Assembly: GCA_964521065.1 (NCBI GenBank)
Contig: CAZFPQ010000004.1
Span: 8,691 to 72,690 of the forward strand
Origin: CAYVAP01 sp964521065
Lineage (GTDB): Bacteria; Bacteroidota; Bacteroidia; J057
Direction: 5' to 3'
DNA length: 64,000 nt
Program-made: the position numbers and the translations under genes
Notes under the pieces: model-generated
Told to the model about the DNA's origin: nothing
Databases searched by the model: none
What the model saw: only the letters and a program-made list of their open reading frames with translations
In this document: one piece after another, positions 1 to 7,720 of the stretch
Numbering within the stretch: the first letter of the stretch is position 1
Layout: each line of letters starts with the position of its first letter

Positions 1-781
1 CTGCTTGCAAGTCTGTCCCCTGGCTACCAGGACGCATCGCTACGGCCGCCAGCGCAGCCGTCAAGGCCCCAAGGTCACGGGCGTAGCCAATGTCATAAAT
101 ATTGAGCGTCAAGGCTTGCTCGTAGGCCCAGGTAGGCGCACCGGGGTAAGCCACTCCGATCAAGGGGCTAAACAGCATTCCTCCGCAAACCATTTCGCCT
201 CCATAAAACTGGTTCAGGGCTTTTCCATATCGGTCTAGGTCTCCACTTTGATAGGCTTCAGCCACGGAAATCCATTCTTTGAGCCAAAGAATCCCTTGCA
301 TTCCCGACTCTAAGCTACCGGCCTCTGCCTCGGGTAAGGCTTGCAAAGCCTTGATTTCAGAAATGTATCGCTCAGTCAGCACATCGGCCAGTGCATGCGC
401 GCTCAACTGGCTGGGACGGGTAGCACTTTGGGTAAGTAAATCGACCATCACTGCCTTCCAGCGTGTATCGTCGGTGCTGCCACCGGCGGGGAGGTTGTAA
501 TCCCAGGTTCCCTCAGGAGAAGGTTCCCTGACCAAAGGGGTCAATCCCTCAACGTGGCCAAACTCCGCTTGGATGCGCTCCCGAGTCCACATTTCAGTGG
601 GTGCCCCCATGGCGTCTCCAATGGCTGAACCAAGGAGCGCTCCCAAGACTTTGTCGTACAGTACTGATTCTGTGAGCCGTAAAGAGGGGTCTTGCATAGG
701 TGTAGGGGGCTGCTTGCAACTATCAAGGGTAAAAAACAACCCTATGCATATCCAAAGGACTTGGTTTCGATCAAAAATCAT
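1..781 (-). CDS. ADP-ribosylglycohydrolase family lipoprotein (3' end outside window)
   Basis: Open frame on the minus strand from ATG at 781 to the window edge, about 260 codons, so the C-terminus is missing. Family role: ADP-ribosylglycohydrolases (DraG/ARH) remove ADP-ribose from modified proteins using two metal ions. Seen: the hallmark GSAIGDAMGAPTE segment around residues 51-63 and the metal-binding STDDT motif around residue 102. Odd: the N-terminus has a hydrophobic stretch (VLWICIGLFFTL) followed by LDSC, a plausible lipobox, which would place the enzyme outside the cytoplasm. It lies 57 bp downstream of the cysteine synthase gene on the same strand and may share its transcript. Family is clear; export is inferred. 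Confidence 0.85.
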   Translation of the reverse strand, partial: MIFDRNQVLWICIGLFFTLDSCKQPPTPMQDPSLRLTESVLYDKVLGALLGSAIGDAMGAPTEMWTRERIQAEFGHVEGLTPLVREPSPEGTWDYNLPAGGSTDDTRWKAVMVDLLTQSATRPSQLSAHALADVLTERYISEIKALQALPEAEAGSLESGMQGILWLKEWISVAEAYQSGDLDRYGKALNQFYGGEMVCGGMLFSPLIGVAYPGAPTWAYEQALTLNIYDIGYARDLGALTAALAAVAMRPGSQGTDLQA

Positions 782-838
782 GATTTAAAATACTAAGGCT
801 TGATCGATCCTGGAACTATATTCCCATTCTTTGCGCCC

Positions 839-1720
839 TCAATCTTCAAATAGAGCCGAACTGAGGTAACGATCCCCTCGGTCACAGACGATATGCACAA
901 TGATTCCTTCATCAAGCTCGCTGGCCAGTTTCCGGGCTGCATACAAGGCGCCCCCGCTGCTCATACCCGCTAAAATGCCTTCTTCCTTGGCTAACAAGCG
1001 TGTGAGTTCCGTAGCTTGGTCAGCGCTCACATCGATGATGCGGTCTACTCGTTTGGGTTCGTAGATTTTGGGCAAAAAGGCTGGCGACCAGCGACGAATC
1101 CCTGGAATACGGGAGCCATCGGTAGGCTGGGTACCTACAATCTGAACATCTGGATTTTTTTCCTTCAAAAACCGAGATACCCCCATGATGGTCCCTGTGG
1201 TCCCCATGGCAGATACAAAATGGGTAACTTTCCCTTCGGTATCGCGCCAGATCTCGGGGCCGGTGGTTCGGTAGTGCATTTTATAGTTGTCAGGATTGGC
1301 AAACTGGTTTAGCAAAACATATCCATCTTCACCAGCCATCTTTTCCGCCAATTCTCGGGAATACTCAATGGTGCGCGCACCTGGGGTCAGGATCACTTCA
1401 GCCCCATAAGCTTTCATGGTCTTGATCCGCTCGGCAGTAGAGGTATCTGGCATAATCAGGGTCATATGTACCCCCATCAGGCGGGCAATCATAGCCAGGG
1501 CAATGCCCGTATTGCCACTGGTAGCTTCAACCAATTTATCGCCTGGAGCAATTTCCTTCCGGTCCAGGGCTCCCTTGATCATGCTGTAGGCTGCACGGTC
1601 TTTGACGCTGCCACCTGGATTTTGCCCCTCCAGTTTAGCGAAGATCTTGACGGAAGGATTGGGATTAAGGTGCGTGATTTCTACCAGAGGGGTATTGCCA
1701 ATAAGGTCAAAAACGGTCAT
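839..1720 (-). CDS. cysM: Cysteine synthase (CysM-type O-acetylserine sulfhydrylase)
   Basis: PLP-dependent fold type II enzyme that makes L-cysteine from O-acetylserine and sulfide (or thiosulfate for CysM types). The 293-aa length is normal. Seen: PLP lysine K40 in GGSVKDRAA, the substrate loop EATSGNTGIALA near residue 65, the phosphate-binding GTTGT loop near 174, and the C-terminal CDRGDRYLS, which is the CysM rather than the CysK (FGERYLS) form. It lies 61 bp downstream of the serine acetyltransferase gene on the same strand; together they give the two-step path from serine to cysteine. Whether it uses sulfide or thiosulfate cannot be told from sequence alone. Confidence 0.95.
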   Translation of the reverse strand: MTVFDLIGNTPLVEITHLNPNPSVKIFAKLEGQNPGGSVKDRAAYSMIKGALDRKEIAPGDKLVEATSGNTGIALAMIARLMGVHMTLIMPDTSTAERIKTMKAYGAEVILTPGARTIEYSRELAEKMAGEDGYVLLNQFANPDNYKMHYRTTGPEIWRDTEGKVTHFVSAMGTTGTIMGVSRFLKEKNPDVQIVGTQPTDGSRIPGIRRWSPAFLPKIYEPKRVDRIIDVSADQATELTRLLAKEEGILAGMSSGGALYAARKLASELDEGIIVHIVCDRGDRYLSSALFED

Positions 1721-1781
1721 GAATGCTTACTTGAGAAGGTAATAGGTCAATAATCTGTGATCCTGCGGTCAGAAAGACACC

Positions 1782-2624
1782 TTATTTGGCTTTAAAAATC
1801 AAGCCATCGGCTTGCGTACTTTCCGACTTGGTGGCTTCTGGCGGATTTTGCGTGTAGTAGACTTTGGTGTGAGGAGTCACAGAGCGGGTAATCCAGGTAT
1901 TGCCACCGATGGTGCTATGATGTCCAATCACTGTTTCACCTCCCAAAATGGTCGCCCCTGCATAGATCACCACATGATCTTCGATGGTGGGATGCCGCTT
2001 GATCGCGGCATCTCGCTTGTCTACACTCAAGGCCCCCAAGGTGACCCCTTGATAGAGTTTAACGTGGTTTCCAATGTCGGTCGTAGCCCCAATCACAATG
2101 CCAGTCCCGTGGTCTATGCAAAAGGATTTACCGATGCTAGCCGCTGGATGAATGTCAATGCCCGTTCGACTATGGGCATGCTCCGTGAGCATACGCGGGA
2201 TTACTTTCACTCCCAAGCGATGTAACTCGTGAGCCAGACGGTAAGCCGCGATGGCATAGAAACCAGGGTAGCTACGAATGACCTCCGCCAAATTGTGGGC
2301 CGCGGGATCCCCTTGGAAGGTCGCCTCAGCATCCTGCTTCAATACCTCATGGATGCTTGGCAAAGCCTTGAAGAATTCCTCTGCTTTGTTTTTCCCGTGC
2401 AAATCTTCACGATTGGGCTTGAGATAAAGCATTTCGTACAATGCTTCCTTCAAGTTGAGCACGTGTAGTTCAAAGCGAGCGAAAGATTCAAATCGCTGAT
2501 TGGCATGCTCTGGAAACAAAACCCCCAACAATTCGGTAAAGAATTCAGCCACTGCTTCTGGAGAGGGGCAATCCGGACACTCTTGATGCCGGAGGAAAAT
2601 ATGACGAAGAAAAGTCTCGTTCAT
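1782..2624 (-). CDS. cysE: Serine O-acetyltransferase (EpsC/CysE family)
   Basis: Transfers acetyl from acetyl-CoA to L-serine, giving O-acetylserine for the cysteine synthase encoded next. 280 aa: an N-terminal helical region (about 1-140) and a C-terminal left-handed beta-helix built of hexapeptide repeats (about 155-260). Seen: the catalytic-region motifs EHAHSRTGIDIHPAASIG and DHGTGIVIGATT, then YQGVTLGA and GGNTWI. The long N-terminal part with DPAAHNLAEVIRSYPGFYAIAAYR fits the EpsC-like subfamily common in Bacteroidota. First gene of the apparent cysE-cysM-ARH transcript. I could not recognise a riboswitch or a clear promoter in the 212-bp divergent intergenic region upstream. Confidence 0.93.
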   Translation of the reverse strand: MNETFLRHIFLRHQECPDCPSPEAVAEFFTELLGVLFPEHANQRFESFARFELHVLNLKEALYEMLYLKPNREDLHGKNKAEEFFKALPSIHEVLKQDAEATFQGDPAAHNLAEVIRSYPGFYAIAAYRLAHELHRLGVKVIPRMLTEHAHSRTGIDIHPAASIGKSFCIDHGTGIVIGATTDIGNHVKLYQGVTLGALSVDKRDAAIKRHPTIEDHVVIYAGATILGGETVIGHHSTIGGNTWITRSVTPHTKVYYTQNPPEATKSESTQADGLIFKAK

Positions 2625-2836
2625 TTACTAAGCTTATCTCCTAGTTTAAACCTGGATTAGCCTGCAAAGTTGCCTTTTATACCTAGAAGGGAATGTCTCA
2701 TTAGCAACAACTAATCTAAAAAAAGAGCAACCCCAACGGATAATTCAGGTATATGAAAGGAAAATTATTGTGACCTTGGGCAAATAAACCGTCCGAAGGT
2801 CGGTAATCCGAACCAAACACTTTTTACTCATTCATT

Positions 2837-3715
2837 ATGAAGAAGCTCACAAACCTGTTTGTACTTTCTATGATTGCCCTGATGGCAATCTTGTCTAGCT
2901 GTGGTGTAGATAACCCAGTTGAGCCATTAGGACCTACTGCAACCCTGCGTGCCAGCGCCAACGCCGTGGTGGACAGCGCTGAAGTTGCGTTGGGAGACAC
3001 CTTCCTGGTTTCACTTTCTGCTACGGCTGGTGATGCGGCTCTTAATCGCATTGAAGTGCGCGAAAATGGCGTGGCTGTAGATCCTAGCCGCATCGTTTTT
3101 GATGGATTTGCTGCTCAGAACAATCCTAATCCACTAGGGGGAGTAGACCAGCTTGATTGGGAAATCGAAATCCAGGCTCCTGACGCTGAAGGTACGTTTG
3201 AATACTCCATCATCGTCACCGATGAAAACCAAAACGTAGCGAACACCGGTGTATCCATCACTACATTTAGCCCTGAGACCGTAGCCAATGTACGTACCAT
3301 GGTGATGTTGCTTAATCAAGGCGGCCCTGTCGGTACTGGTGGCTTAGACTTAGATACAGGTACTGGTACGGGAACTGCGGCTGCTGATACTGCTGCTGAC
3401 ATCCGTGACATGGGCATTGACACCAACCAAATCCCAGCCAACAACTGGATTCAGAAGATCGCTTCCATCAACGGAACTACGCTGAAGCTACCTGCGGCTG
3501 GCCTAATGTGGGATGACATCGAAACCATTGAGGACATCGCTGCTGCATTTGCTCAAGGCACTGAAGTGGTAGGAGAAACTGAAGTGGTACAAACCGATGA
3601 TTTCTTCTTAGTAGAAGCTACTACCGGCACCTTGTTTGCCATCTTAGTTACCGATGTAAACGTCGTGACTACGGATAACAGCGACAGCTACACCTTTACT
3701 GTAAAAGGGCAATAG
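2837..3715 (+). CDS. Hypothetical Ig-like lipoprotein
   Basis: 292-aa predicted lipoprotein of unknown function. Seen: an SPII signal with lipobox SSCG (Cys22), then a low-complexity linker rich in Ala/Val/Asp and a region (about 40-145) with the alternating pattern of an Ig-like beta-sandwich (VDSAEVALGDTFLVSLSA... FEYSIIVTDENQNVANTG). A Thr/Gly/Asp-rich stretch near 170-190 (DLDTGTGTGTAAADTAADI) separates it from a C-terminal domain of about 100 residues. It is transcribed alone, divergently from cysE, and followed by a good terminator. No catalytic motif is visible. Likely exposed at the outer membrane. Confidence 0.85.
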   Translation: MKKLTNLFVLSMIALMAILSSCGVDNPVEPLGPTATLRASANAVVDSAEVALGDTFLVSLSATAGDAALNRIEVRENGVAVDPSRIVFDGFAAQNNPNPLGGVDQLDWEIEIQAPDAEGTFEYSIIVTDENQNVANTGVSITTFSPETVANVRTMVMLLNQGGPVGTGGLDLDTGTGTGTAAADTAADIRDMGIDTNQIPANNWIQKIASINGTTLKLPAAGLMWDDIETIEDIAAAFAQGTEVVGETEVVQTDDFFLVEATTGTLFAILVTDVNVVTTDNSDSYTFTVKGQ

Positions 3716-3745
3716 GCCTTTTTTCATAAAATTTAATGGCCCTTG

Positions 3746-3772
3746 CCCTTAAGTGGTAAGGGTCATTTTTTT
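3746..3772 (+). terminator. Rho-independent terminator after the Ig-like lipoprotein gene
   Basis: CCCTTA (3746-3751), 5-nt loop, TAAGGG (3757-3762), followed shortly by a 7-T run (3766-3772). Confidence 0.75.
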
Positions 3773-3783
3773 ATTTTATCCCC

Positions 3784-4436
3784 ATGGCTACACTCCGTTA
3801 TTTTCTTTTTGGGTTGCTCTATTCCGTTGGGCTATTTGGCTTTGGTTGTAGTCCGACTCCCACCGCAAAGCTTCCCCAACAAGCTGTTCCCGCCCAGGTC
3901 ATGAGTTTGACGGCGGATAGTTTGGCCATGTCGATCCTTCCCGATAGTCTCCAAGTGGCCATTGAAGCAGCGCGAAAAGGATCGATCTGTACCCTTGATC
4001 GCTTGATTGGGGTATTTAAAGAACAAGTGTGGCTAGTTCCTAATGAGGCCCAGCGCATCCTCGCATGGAATCAGCAGCCGGACCTCGTTCGGTGGATGGG
4101 GATCATCGAAGAAGAGGACAGCAGCGAAATCGAATTCTTTTGGCAAATGCTGCAGGACATGAGGCACCGCTTGACTGAGAAGGAAGTCAAGTTTCAGTTG
4201 GAGGATTCCTGGTTGGGGCATTGCAACCTAAGTGATAGCCGTGCCTTCGTCAAACTGCGAGATCGGGAGCCGACCATCTACCTGTGTCCCGCGTGGCTAG
4301 ATCAGTCGCCTAGTCATCGCATCGCCACGGTGTTGCACGAGTTGGTACATACCTTTGGCTATGGCCACCCAAGGGGCACGGATTTTCCCCAGGAAGCTTT
4401 GGCTTTGGCCCGTGATTATCCCAAGCTGGCTCGGCG
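3784..4436 (+). CDS. M35-like (aspzincin) metalloprotease lipoprotein, truncated by assembly gap
   Basis: At least 217 residues before an N-run. Seen: lipobox GFGC (Cys22); TIYLCPAW near 164-171; the zinc motif HELVH (His185, Glu186, His189); then GTDFPQEALALARDYPKLAR. In deuterolysin/lysine-specific M35 proteases, HExxH is followed by GTxD, whose Asp is the third zinc ligand, and by an Ala/Leu-rich helix ending in an NAD-N-Y motif; here Asp200 fits that place and the NAD motif would fall in the gap. His195 also makes a formal HExxHxxGxxH metzincin pattern, but the flanking segments match M35 better. The sequence after the gap looks intergenic, so the stop is probably hidden in the gap. Confidence 0.7.
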
Positions 4437-4536
4437 NNNNNNNNNNNNNNNNNNNNNNNNNNNNNNNNNNNNNNNNNNNNNNNNNNNNNNNNNNNNNNNN
4501 NNNNNNNNNNNNNNNNNNNNNNNNNNNNNNNNNNNN
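4437..4536. other. Assembly gap (100 N placeholder)
   Basis: Exactly 100 N, the usual placeholder for a gap of unknown length. It hides the 3' end of the M35-like gene and probably the promoter -33 element of the methyltransferase gene. Confidence 0.95.
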
Positions 4537-4542
4537 GAGTTG

Positions 4543-4550
4543 TATATTTG
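4543..4550 (+). promoter_or_regulatory. Bacteroidota-type -7 promoter element
   Basis: TATATTTG fits the Bacteroidota -7 consensus TAnnTTTG and lies 48 bp before the methyltransferase ATG. Its -33 partner would lie in the assembly gap. Confidence 0.45.
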
Positions 4551-4597
4551 TTTGTTTCCAGTAAAATGAGGTGCCACCTCAAATCGATGATAGTCTT

Positions 4598-5197
4598 ATG
4601 AATCCACAATTTTGGAACCAGCGATTTAGCGAAGACGAACCTGTCTATGGCCTACAACCCAACGCCTTTTACGCCTCGGAATTGGCGAAGTTGAAACCAG
4701 GAAAGATCCTCTTTGTCGCCGAAGGCCAAGGAAGGAATGCCCTACACGCGGCCAACATGGGCTGGGAGGTCACGGCCTTTGATTACAGCGAGGTCGCCCG
4801 AACGCAGGCCTTAGAATCTGCCGCCCAAGCCAGGCTCTCCCTCGATTATCGCTTGATGAGCTATGATGCCTTGGAACTGCCGCTGGATTACTTCGATGCG
4901 GTGGTCTCCGTGTTTGCCCATATGCCTCCAGTGCTGCGGCCACAGGTACATGCCCAGTTGGCCCAAGCCTTGGCACCAGGAGGTCAATTAATTCTCGAAG
5001 GTTTTCACAAAGATCAGTTGCCGCTGCAAAGCGGGGGGCCTAAAAATGAGGCTATGCTCTTCAATGAGGCCGAGCTAAGAGCAGATTTTTCACCTTGGTT
5101 GCCTTCGCTGGAGGTCACCCAAGTGCGAGAACGTTTGAGTGAGGGGTCCTACCATCAGGGGGAAGCGGAGTTGATACGGGTTCGAGGGGTGCGTTAG
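4598..5197 (+). CDS. Class I SAM-dependent methyltransferase (TehB-like)
   Basis: 199 aa from ATG 4598; a GTG nine codons upstream (4571) would only add a tail that the family lacks, so I prefer the ATG. Seen: N-terminal FWNQRFSEDEPVYG typical of the TehB/thiopurine-like group; SAM-binding motif I as ILFVAEGQGRNALHAA (the usual G-x-G-x-G region reads AEGQGRN), acidic motif II AFDYSE, and the post-motif IV/V strand LILEGFHKDQ. The acceptor substrate is unknown. Single gene with its own likely promoter just after the gap. Confidence 0.85.
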   Translation: MNPQFWNQRFSEDEPVYGLQPNAFYASELAKLKPGKILFVAEGQGRNALHAANMGWEVTAFDYSEVARTQALESAAQARLSLDYRLMSYDALELPLDYFDAVVSVFAHMPPVLRPQVHAQLAQALAPGGQLILEGFHKDQLPLQSGGPKNEAMLFNEAELRADFSPWLPSLEVTQVRERLSEGSYHQGEAELIRVRGVR

Positions 5198-5333
5198 CTT
5201 ATCCTTAGGAATCTTGGAAGCGAGGAACGAGACTTATTATTTTTAAGAGAAAAAACGCGCTCAATTCAATCATTTCTGACTTTTATAGATACTATATCAC
5301 AGATGGCTGACGAATCTCAATAACGACTAACAG

Positions 5334-5828
5334 ATGATCAATAGATGGATGTTCTACGTACTGTTTGTACCTCTAATGCTATGTCTCTCTTGTACGGGAT
5401 GTAAGATCTATTACGACTGTTATCTTCGAAATTGCCAAGATGAAGCAGTGACAGTTAAAGTGTTTCCTCCAGCTTCCGATCTCATAATTTCAGTTTTAGA
5501 AGATAGTATCCCTTCTAGTAGTAATGTAGAAAAGGTCAAGCTTCAATTAGTCGCTAGTAAGTTACATGAGAAGAGTCCGTTTACGATTCATGATGATAGC
5601 ATAGTCCATTTCATGCTACCAGCGCAATCAACGATTTGGATAAGTTTGGGTCAGCAACTGGAGCAAACTGCACTCTTTAATATGGTCATTTATGGTACGG
5701 ATAGCAGTGAGGTTTTATTAGACACAAGGAGTGATTCGGCTGAGCATATTTCTACGCTTAAGGTTCGAAACCGGCTAATATTTCCTCGCCATGCGTGGAT
5801 AGATCTGGGGGTATGCAATAAGCGATAG
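5334..5828 (+). CDS. Hypothetical small lipoprotein, copy 1 of a tandem pair
   Basis: 164 aa, function unknown. Signal peptide (YVLFVPLMLCLS) with lipobox CTGC (Cys23), followed by IYYDCYLRNCQDEAVTVKV and a beta-rich body with VHFMLPAQSTIW and LFNMVIYGTD. The Cys pair in YYDCYLRNC may form a disulfide near the anchored end. It differs from copy 2 at scattered positions, densest in the last 20 residues. No family recognised. Confidence 0.8.
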   Translation: MINRWMFYVLFVPLMLCLSCTGCKIYYDCYLRNCQDEAVTVKVFPPASDLIISVLEDSIPSSSNVEKVKLQLVASKLHEKSPFTIHDDSIVHFMLPAQSTIWISLGQQLEQTALFNMVIYGTDSSEVLLDTRSDSAEHISTLKVRNRLIFPRHAWIDLGVCNKR

Positions 5829-6033
5829 TTGATCATGCTGACTGGGACTGCGGATGGGAGCGGCTAATCAAGCATCGCCTAGGTGACTAAGTATGTAGGG
5901 GTACTTGTGGAATCAGAACTTCTGGAAATAAGCATAAATCTATGCTCCCTATTGTGACTACTTATGGAACACACGTGGCTGCCATCGACCGAGGGATGGC
6001 GACCTTGAAATCAACCCTTATAACGACTAACAG

Positions 6034-6528
6034 ATGATCAATAGATGGATGTTCTACGTATTGTTTATACCTCTACTGCTATGTCTTTCTTGTACGGGAT
6101 GTAAGATCTACTACGACTGTTACCTTCGAAATTGCCAAGATGAAGCAGTGACAGTTAAAGTGCTTCCTCCAGCTTCCTATCGCATAATTTCAGCTATGGA
6201 AGATAGTCTTCCTTCTAGTAGTAATGTAGAAAAGATCAAGCTTCAATTAGTCGCCAGTAAGTTACATGAGAAGAGTCCGTTTACGATTCGTGATGATAGC
6301 ATAGTCCATTTCATGCTACCAGCACAATCAACGGTTTGGTTAGGTTTGGATCAGCGACTGGAGCAAACTGCACTCTTTAATATGGTCATTTATGGTACGG
6401 ATGGCCGTGAGGTTTTATTAGACACAAGGAGTGATTCGGCTGAGCTTATTTCTATGCTTAAGGTTCAAAGTCGGCTATTTTGGCCTCGCTATGCTAGGAT
6501 AGATATGGGGGTGTGCCATACGCGGTAG
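6034..6528 (+). CDS. Hypothetical small lipoprotein, copy 2 of a tandem pair
   Basis: 164 aa, same length as copy 1 with no indels, with the same lipobox CTGC and Cys-containing YYDCYLRNC segment. Its stop is 4 bp before the next gene, a different lipoprotein, so the two are probably translated from one message. Substitutions relative to copy 1 are mostly conservative in the body and concentrated at the C-terminus. Function unknown. Confidence 0.8.
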   Translation: MINRWMFYVLFIPLLLCLSCTGCKIYYDCYLRNCQDEAVTVKVLPPASYRIISAMEDSLPSSSNVEKIKLQLVASKLHEKSPFTIRDDSIVHFMLPAQSTVWLGLDQRLEQTALFNMVIYGTDGREVLLDTRSDSAELISMLKVQSRLFWPRYARIDMGVCHTR

Positions 6529-6532
6529 TAAA

Positions 6533-7096
6533 ATGAAAAAAGCACTCGTAATCGTGATGGTTTGGGCTTGTATGGCAGGGTACCAATGCCAGAATGCAAA
6601 TCCATGCCAAGGGTTTCCAGATCTAGGGATAAGCCCTAATCAGTCACTCCATGACTGGCTACGTCCCGACGGATACTACTACGAAGTGGTCACCGATACA
6701 CCTCAAAGTGGACGGGTACTCACCGAGATGGTAATCCTTTACCAAAATGGAGTGGCCATAGCGGGAGGATCCTTCGAGGTAAGCAGCTTGATGGAGCTGG
6801 ATGAGGCCGTTGGTTCAATTGATAACAATGGTTTGTACAGAGAGTCAAGAGACTTTTGGGGGATATTCAGTTCTGATAGTCAAAACATAGCAATAGCGCA
6901 CTGGGGTCCAAGGTCTTGTGGAAAGTACGGCATCCGGAGGGAGGGACAAGTGCAAAACGAAACAACTTTCGTTTTGACAAGCCAAACTGATATCGATGAC
7001 AATGCACCCTTTTCTGTCGAGCCAGAAGTCTTCAGAAGATATCACTTCCGCGGCTTCAGTCCCAAACCTGATAGCACCAATGACTTTGTGCCGTGA
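6533..7096 (+). CDS. Hypothetical secreted protein/lipoprotein, paralogue A
   Basis: 187 aa with an N-terminal signal (ALVIVMVWACMAGYQC; Cys19 or a plain signal peptide). Shares with the next gene the segments RPDGYYYEV, FWGIFS, IAIAHW-P-SCGK and the identical tail PKPDSTNDFVP. The aromatic-rich beta pattern suggests a small folded extracytoplasmic domain. Starts 4 bp after the stop of the preceding lipoprotein. No family recognised. Confidence 0.75.
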   Translation: MKKALVIVMVWACMAGYQCQNANPCQGFPDLGISPNQSLHDWLRPDGYYYEVVTDTPQSGRVLTEMVILYQNGVAIAGGSFEVSSLMELDEAVGSIDNNGLYRESRDFWGIFSSDSQNIAIAHWGPRSCGKYGIRREGQVQNETTFVLTSQTDIDDNAPFSVEPEVFRRYHFRGFSPKPDSTNDFVP

Positions 7097-7136
7097 AATA
7101 CCGAAAATAGACCATTACTTATCTAGAGCAACTACC

Positions 7137-7685
7137 ATGAAACCACACCTCTTCCTCGCCCTCCTATCGTGCTTTTTCATCAGTTGTGAGCGATGGAATC
7201 CATGCCGACACTTTTCTGAACTAAGTATTGAAGCAGGAGCGATTGATCAGACCGTGTTACGCCTAGACGGTTACTACTATCTCCGTTCAGAAGATTCGAG
7301 TGTCAACCAAGAAAGAGCTTCAGAGTTTTTTGTGCTATACGAAAATGGGGTGGCTTACCATGCTCTTGGAGGAACCTTTGAGCAATTGGAATCCAGCCTT
7401 AGATCCGCTCCAAATATTTTCTTTAGCTACGACCATCGAGACCACTGGGGCTTATTCAGCATTGATGGAGATTCCATTGCTATTGAGAACTGGTACCCTA
7501 GAATCTGTGGGAAACCTTCCATTTTGATGGAAGGCCACGTTTTGAATGATTCCTCGTTTATACTTACTCGAAGTCTGAGCAAAAATTCTAACTCAACGGT
7601 CGTTGATAGTTTTGGTTCTTCTTTGACCTACTCCTTCCGTCAATTCGGTCCCAAACCTGATAGCACCAATGACTTTGTGCCATGA
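7137..7685 (+). CDS. Hypothetical lipoprotein, paralogue B
   Basis: 182 aa from ATG 7137; the frame is open further upstream to 6996, but that extension overlaps the preceding gene and only the 7137 start gives a signal peptide (PHLFLALLSCFF) with lipobox ISC (Cys17). Similar to paralogue A across its length (RLDGYYYL, HWGLFS, IAIENWYPRICGKP) and identical in the last 11 residues. The divergence is much greater than in the first pair, so this duplication is older. Function unknown. Confidence 0.75.
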   Translation: MKPHLFLALLSCFFISCERWNPCRHFSELSIEAGAIDQTVLRLDGYYYLRSEDSSVNQERASEFFVLYENGVAYHALGGTFEQLESSLRSAPNIFFSYDHRDHWGLFSIDGDSIAIENWYPRICGKPSILMEGHVLNDSSFILTRSLSKNSNSTVVDSFGSSLTYSFRQFGPKPDSTNDFVP

Positions 7686-7720
7686 TCAATCAAATACAAG
7701 TCCTGTGAATCAGCCGTTAC

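Larger units (their letters stand above)
5321..6528 (+). repeat. Direct duplication of a lipoprotein gene (offset 700 bp)
   Basis: 5321-5828 and 6021-6528 are near-identical direct copies with an exact 700-bp offset. The similarity starts only 13 bp before each ATG (TAACGACTAACAG) and stops at each stop codon, so gene bodies but not promoters are shared. The 190-bp spacer between the copies shows no gene. Confidence 0.95.

Noticed and set aside
1..500. Two plus-strand frames at the left edge
   Set aside because: They are antisense to the clearly conserved ADP-ribosylglycohydrolase frame.
4537..4569. Short frame after the gap as the end of the M35-like protein
   Set aside because: The frame link across a 100-N placeholder is arbitrary, and a -7 promoter box lies in it.
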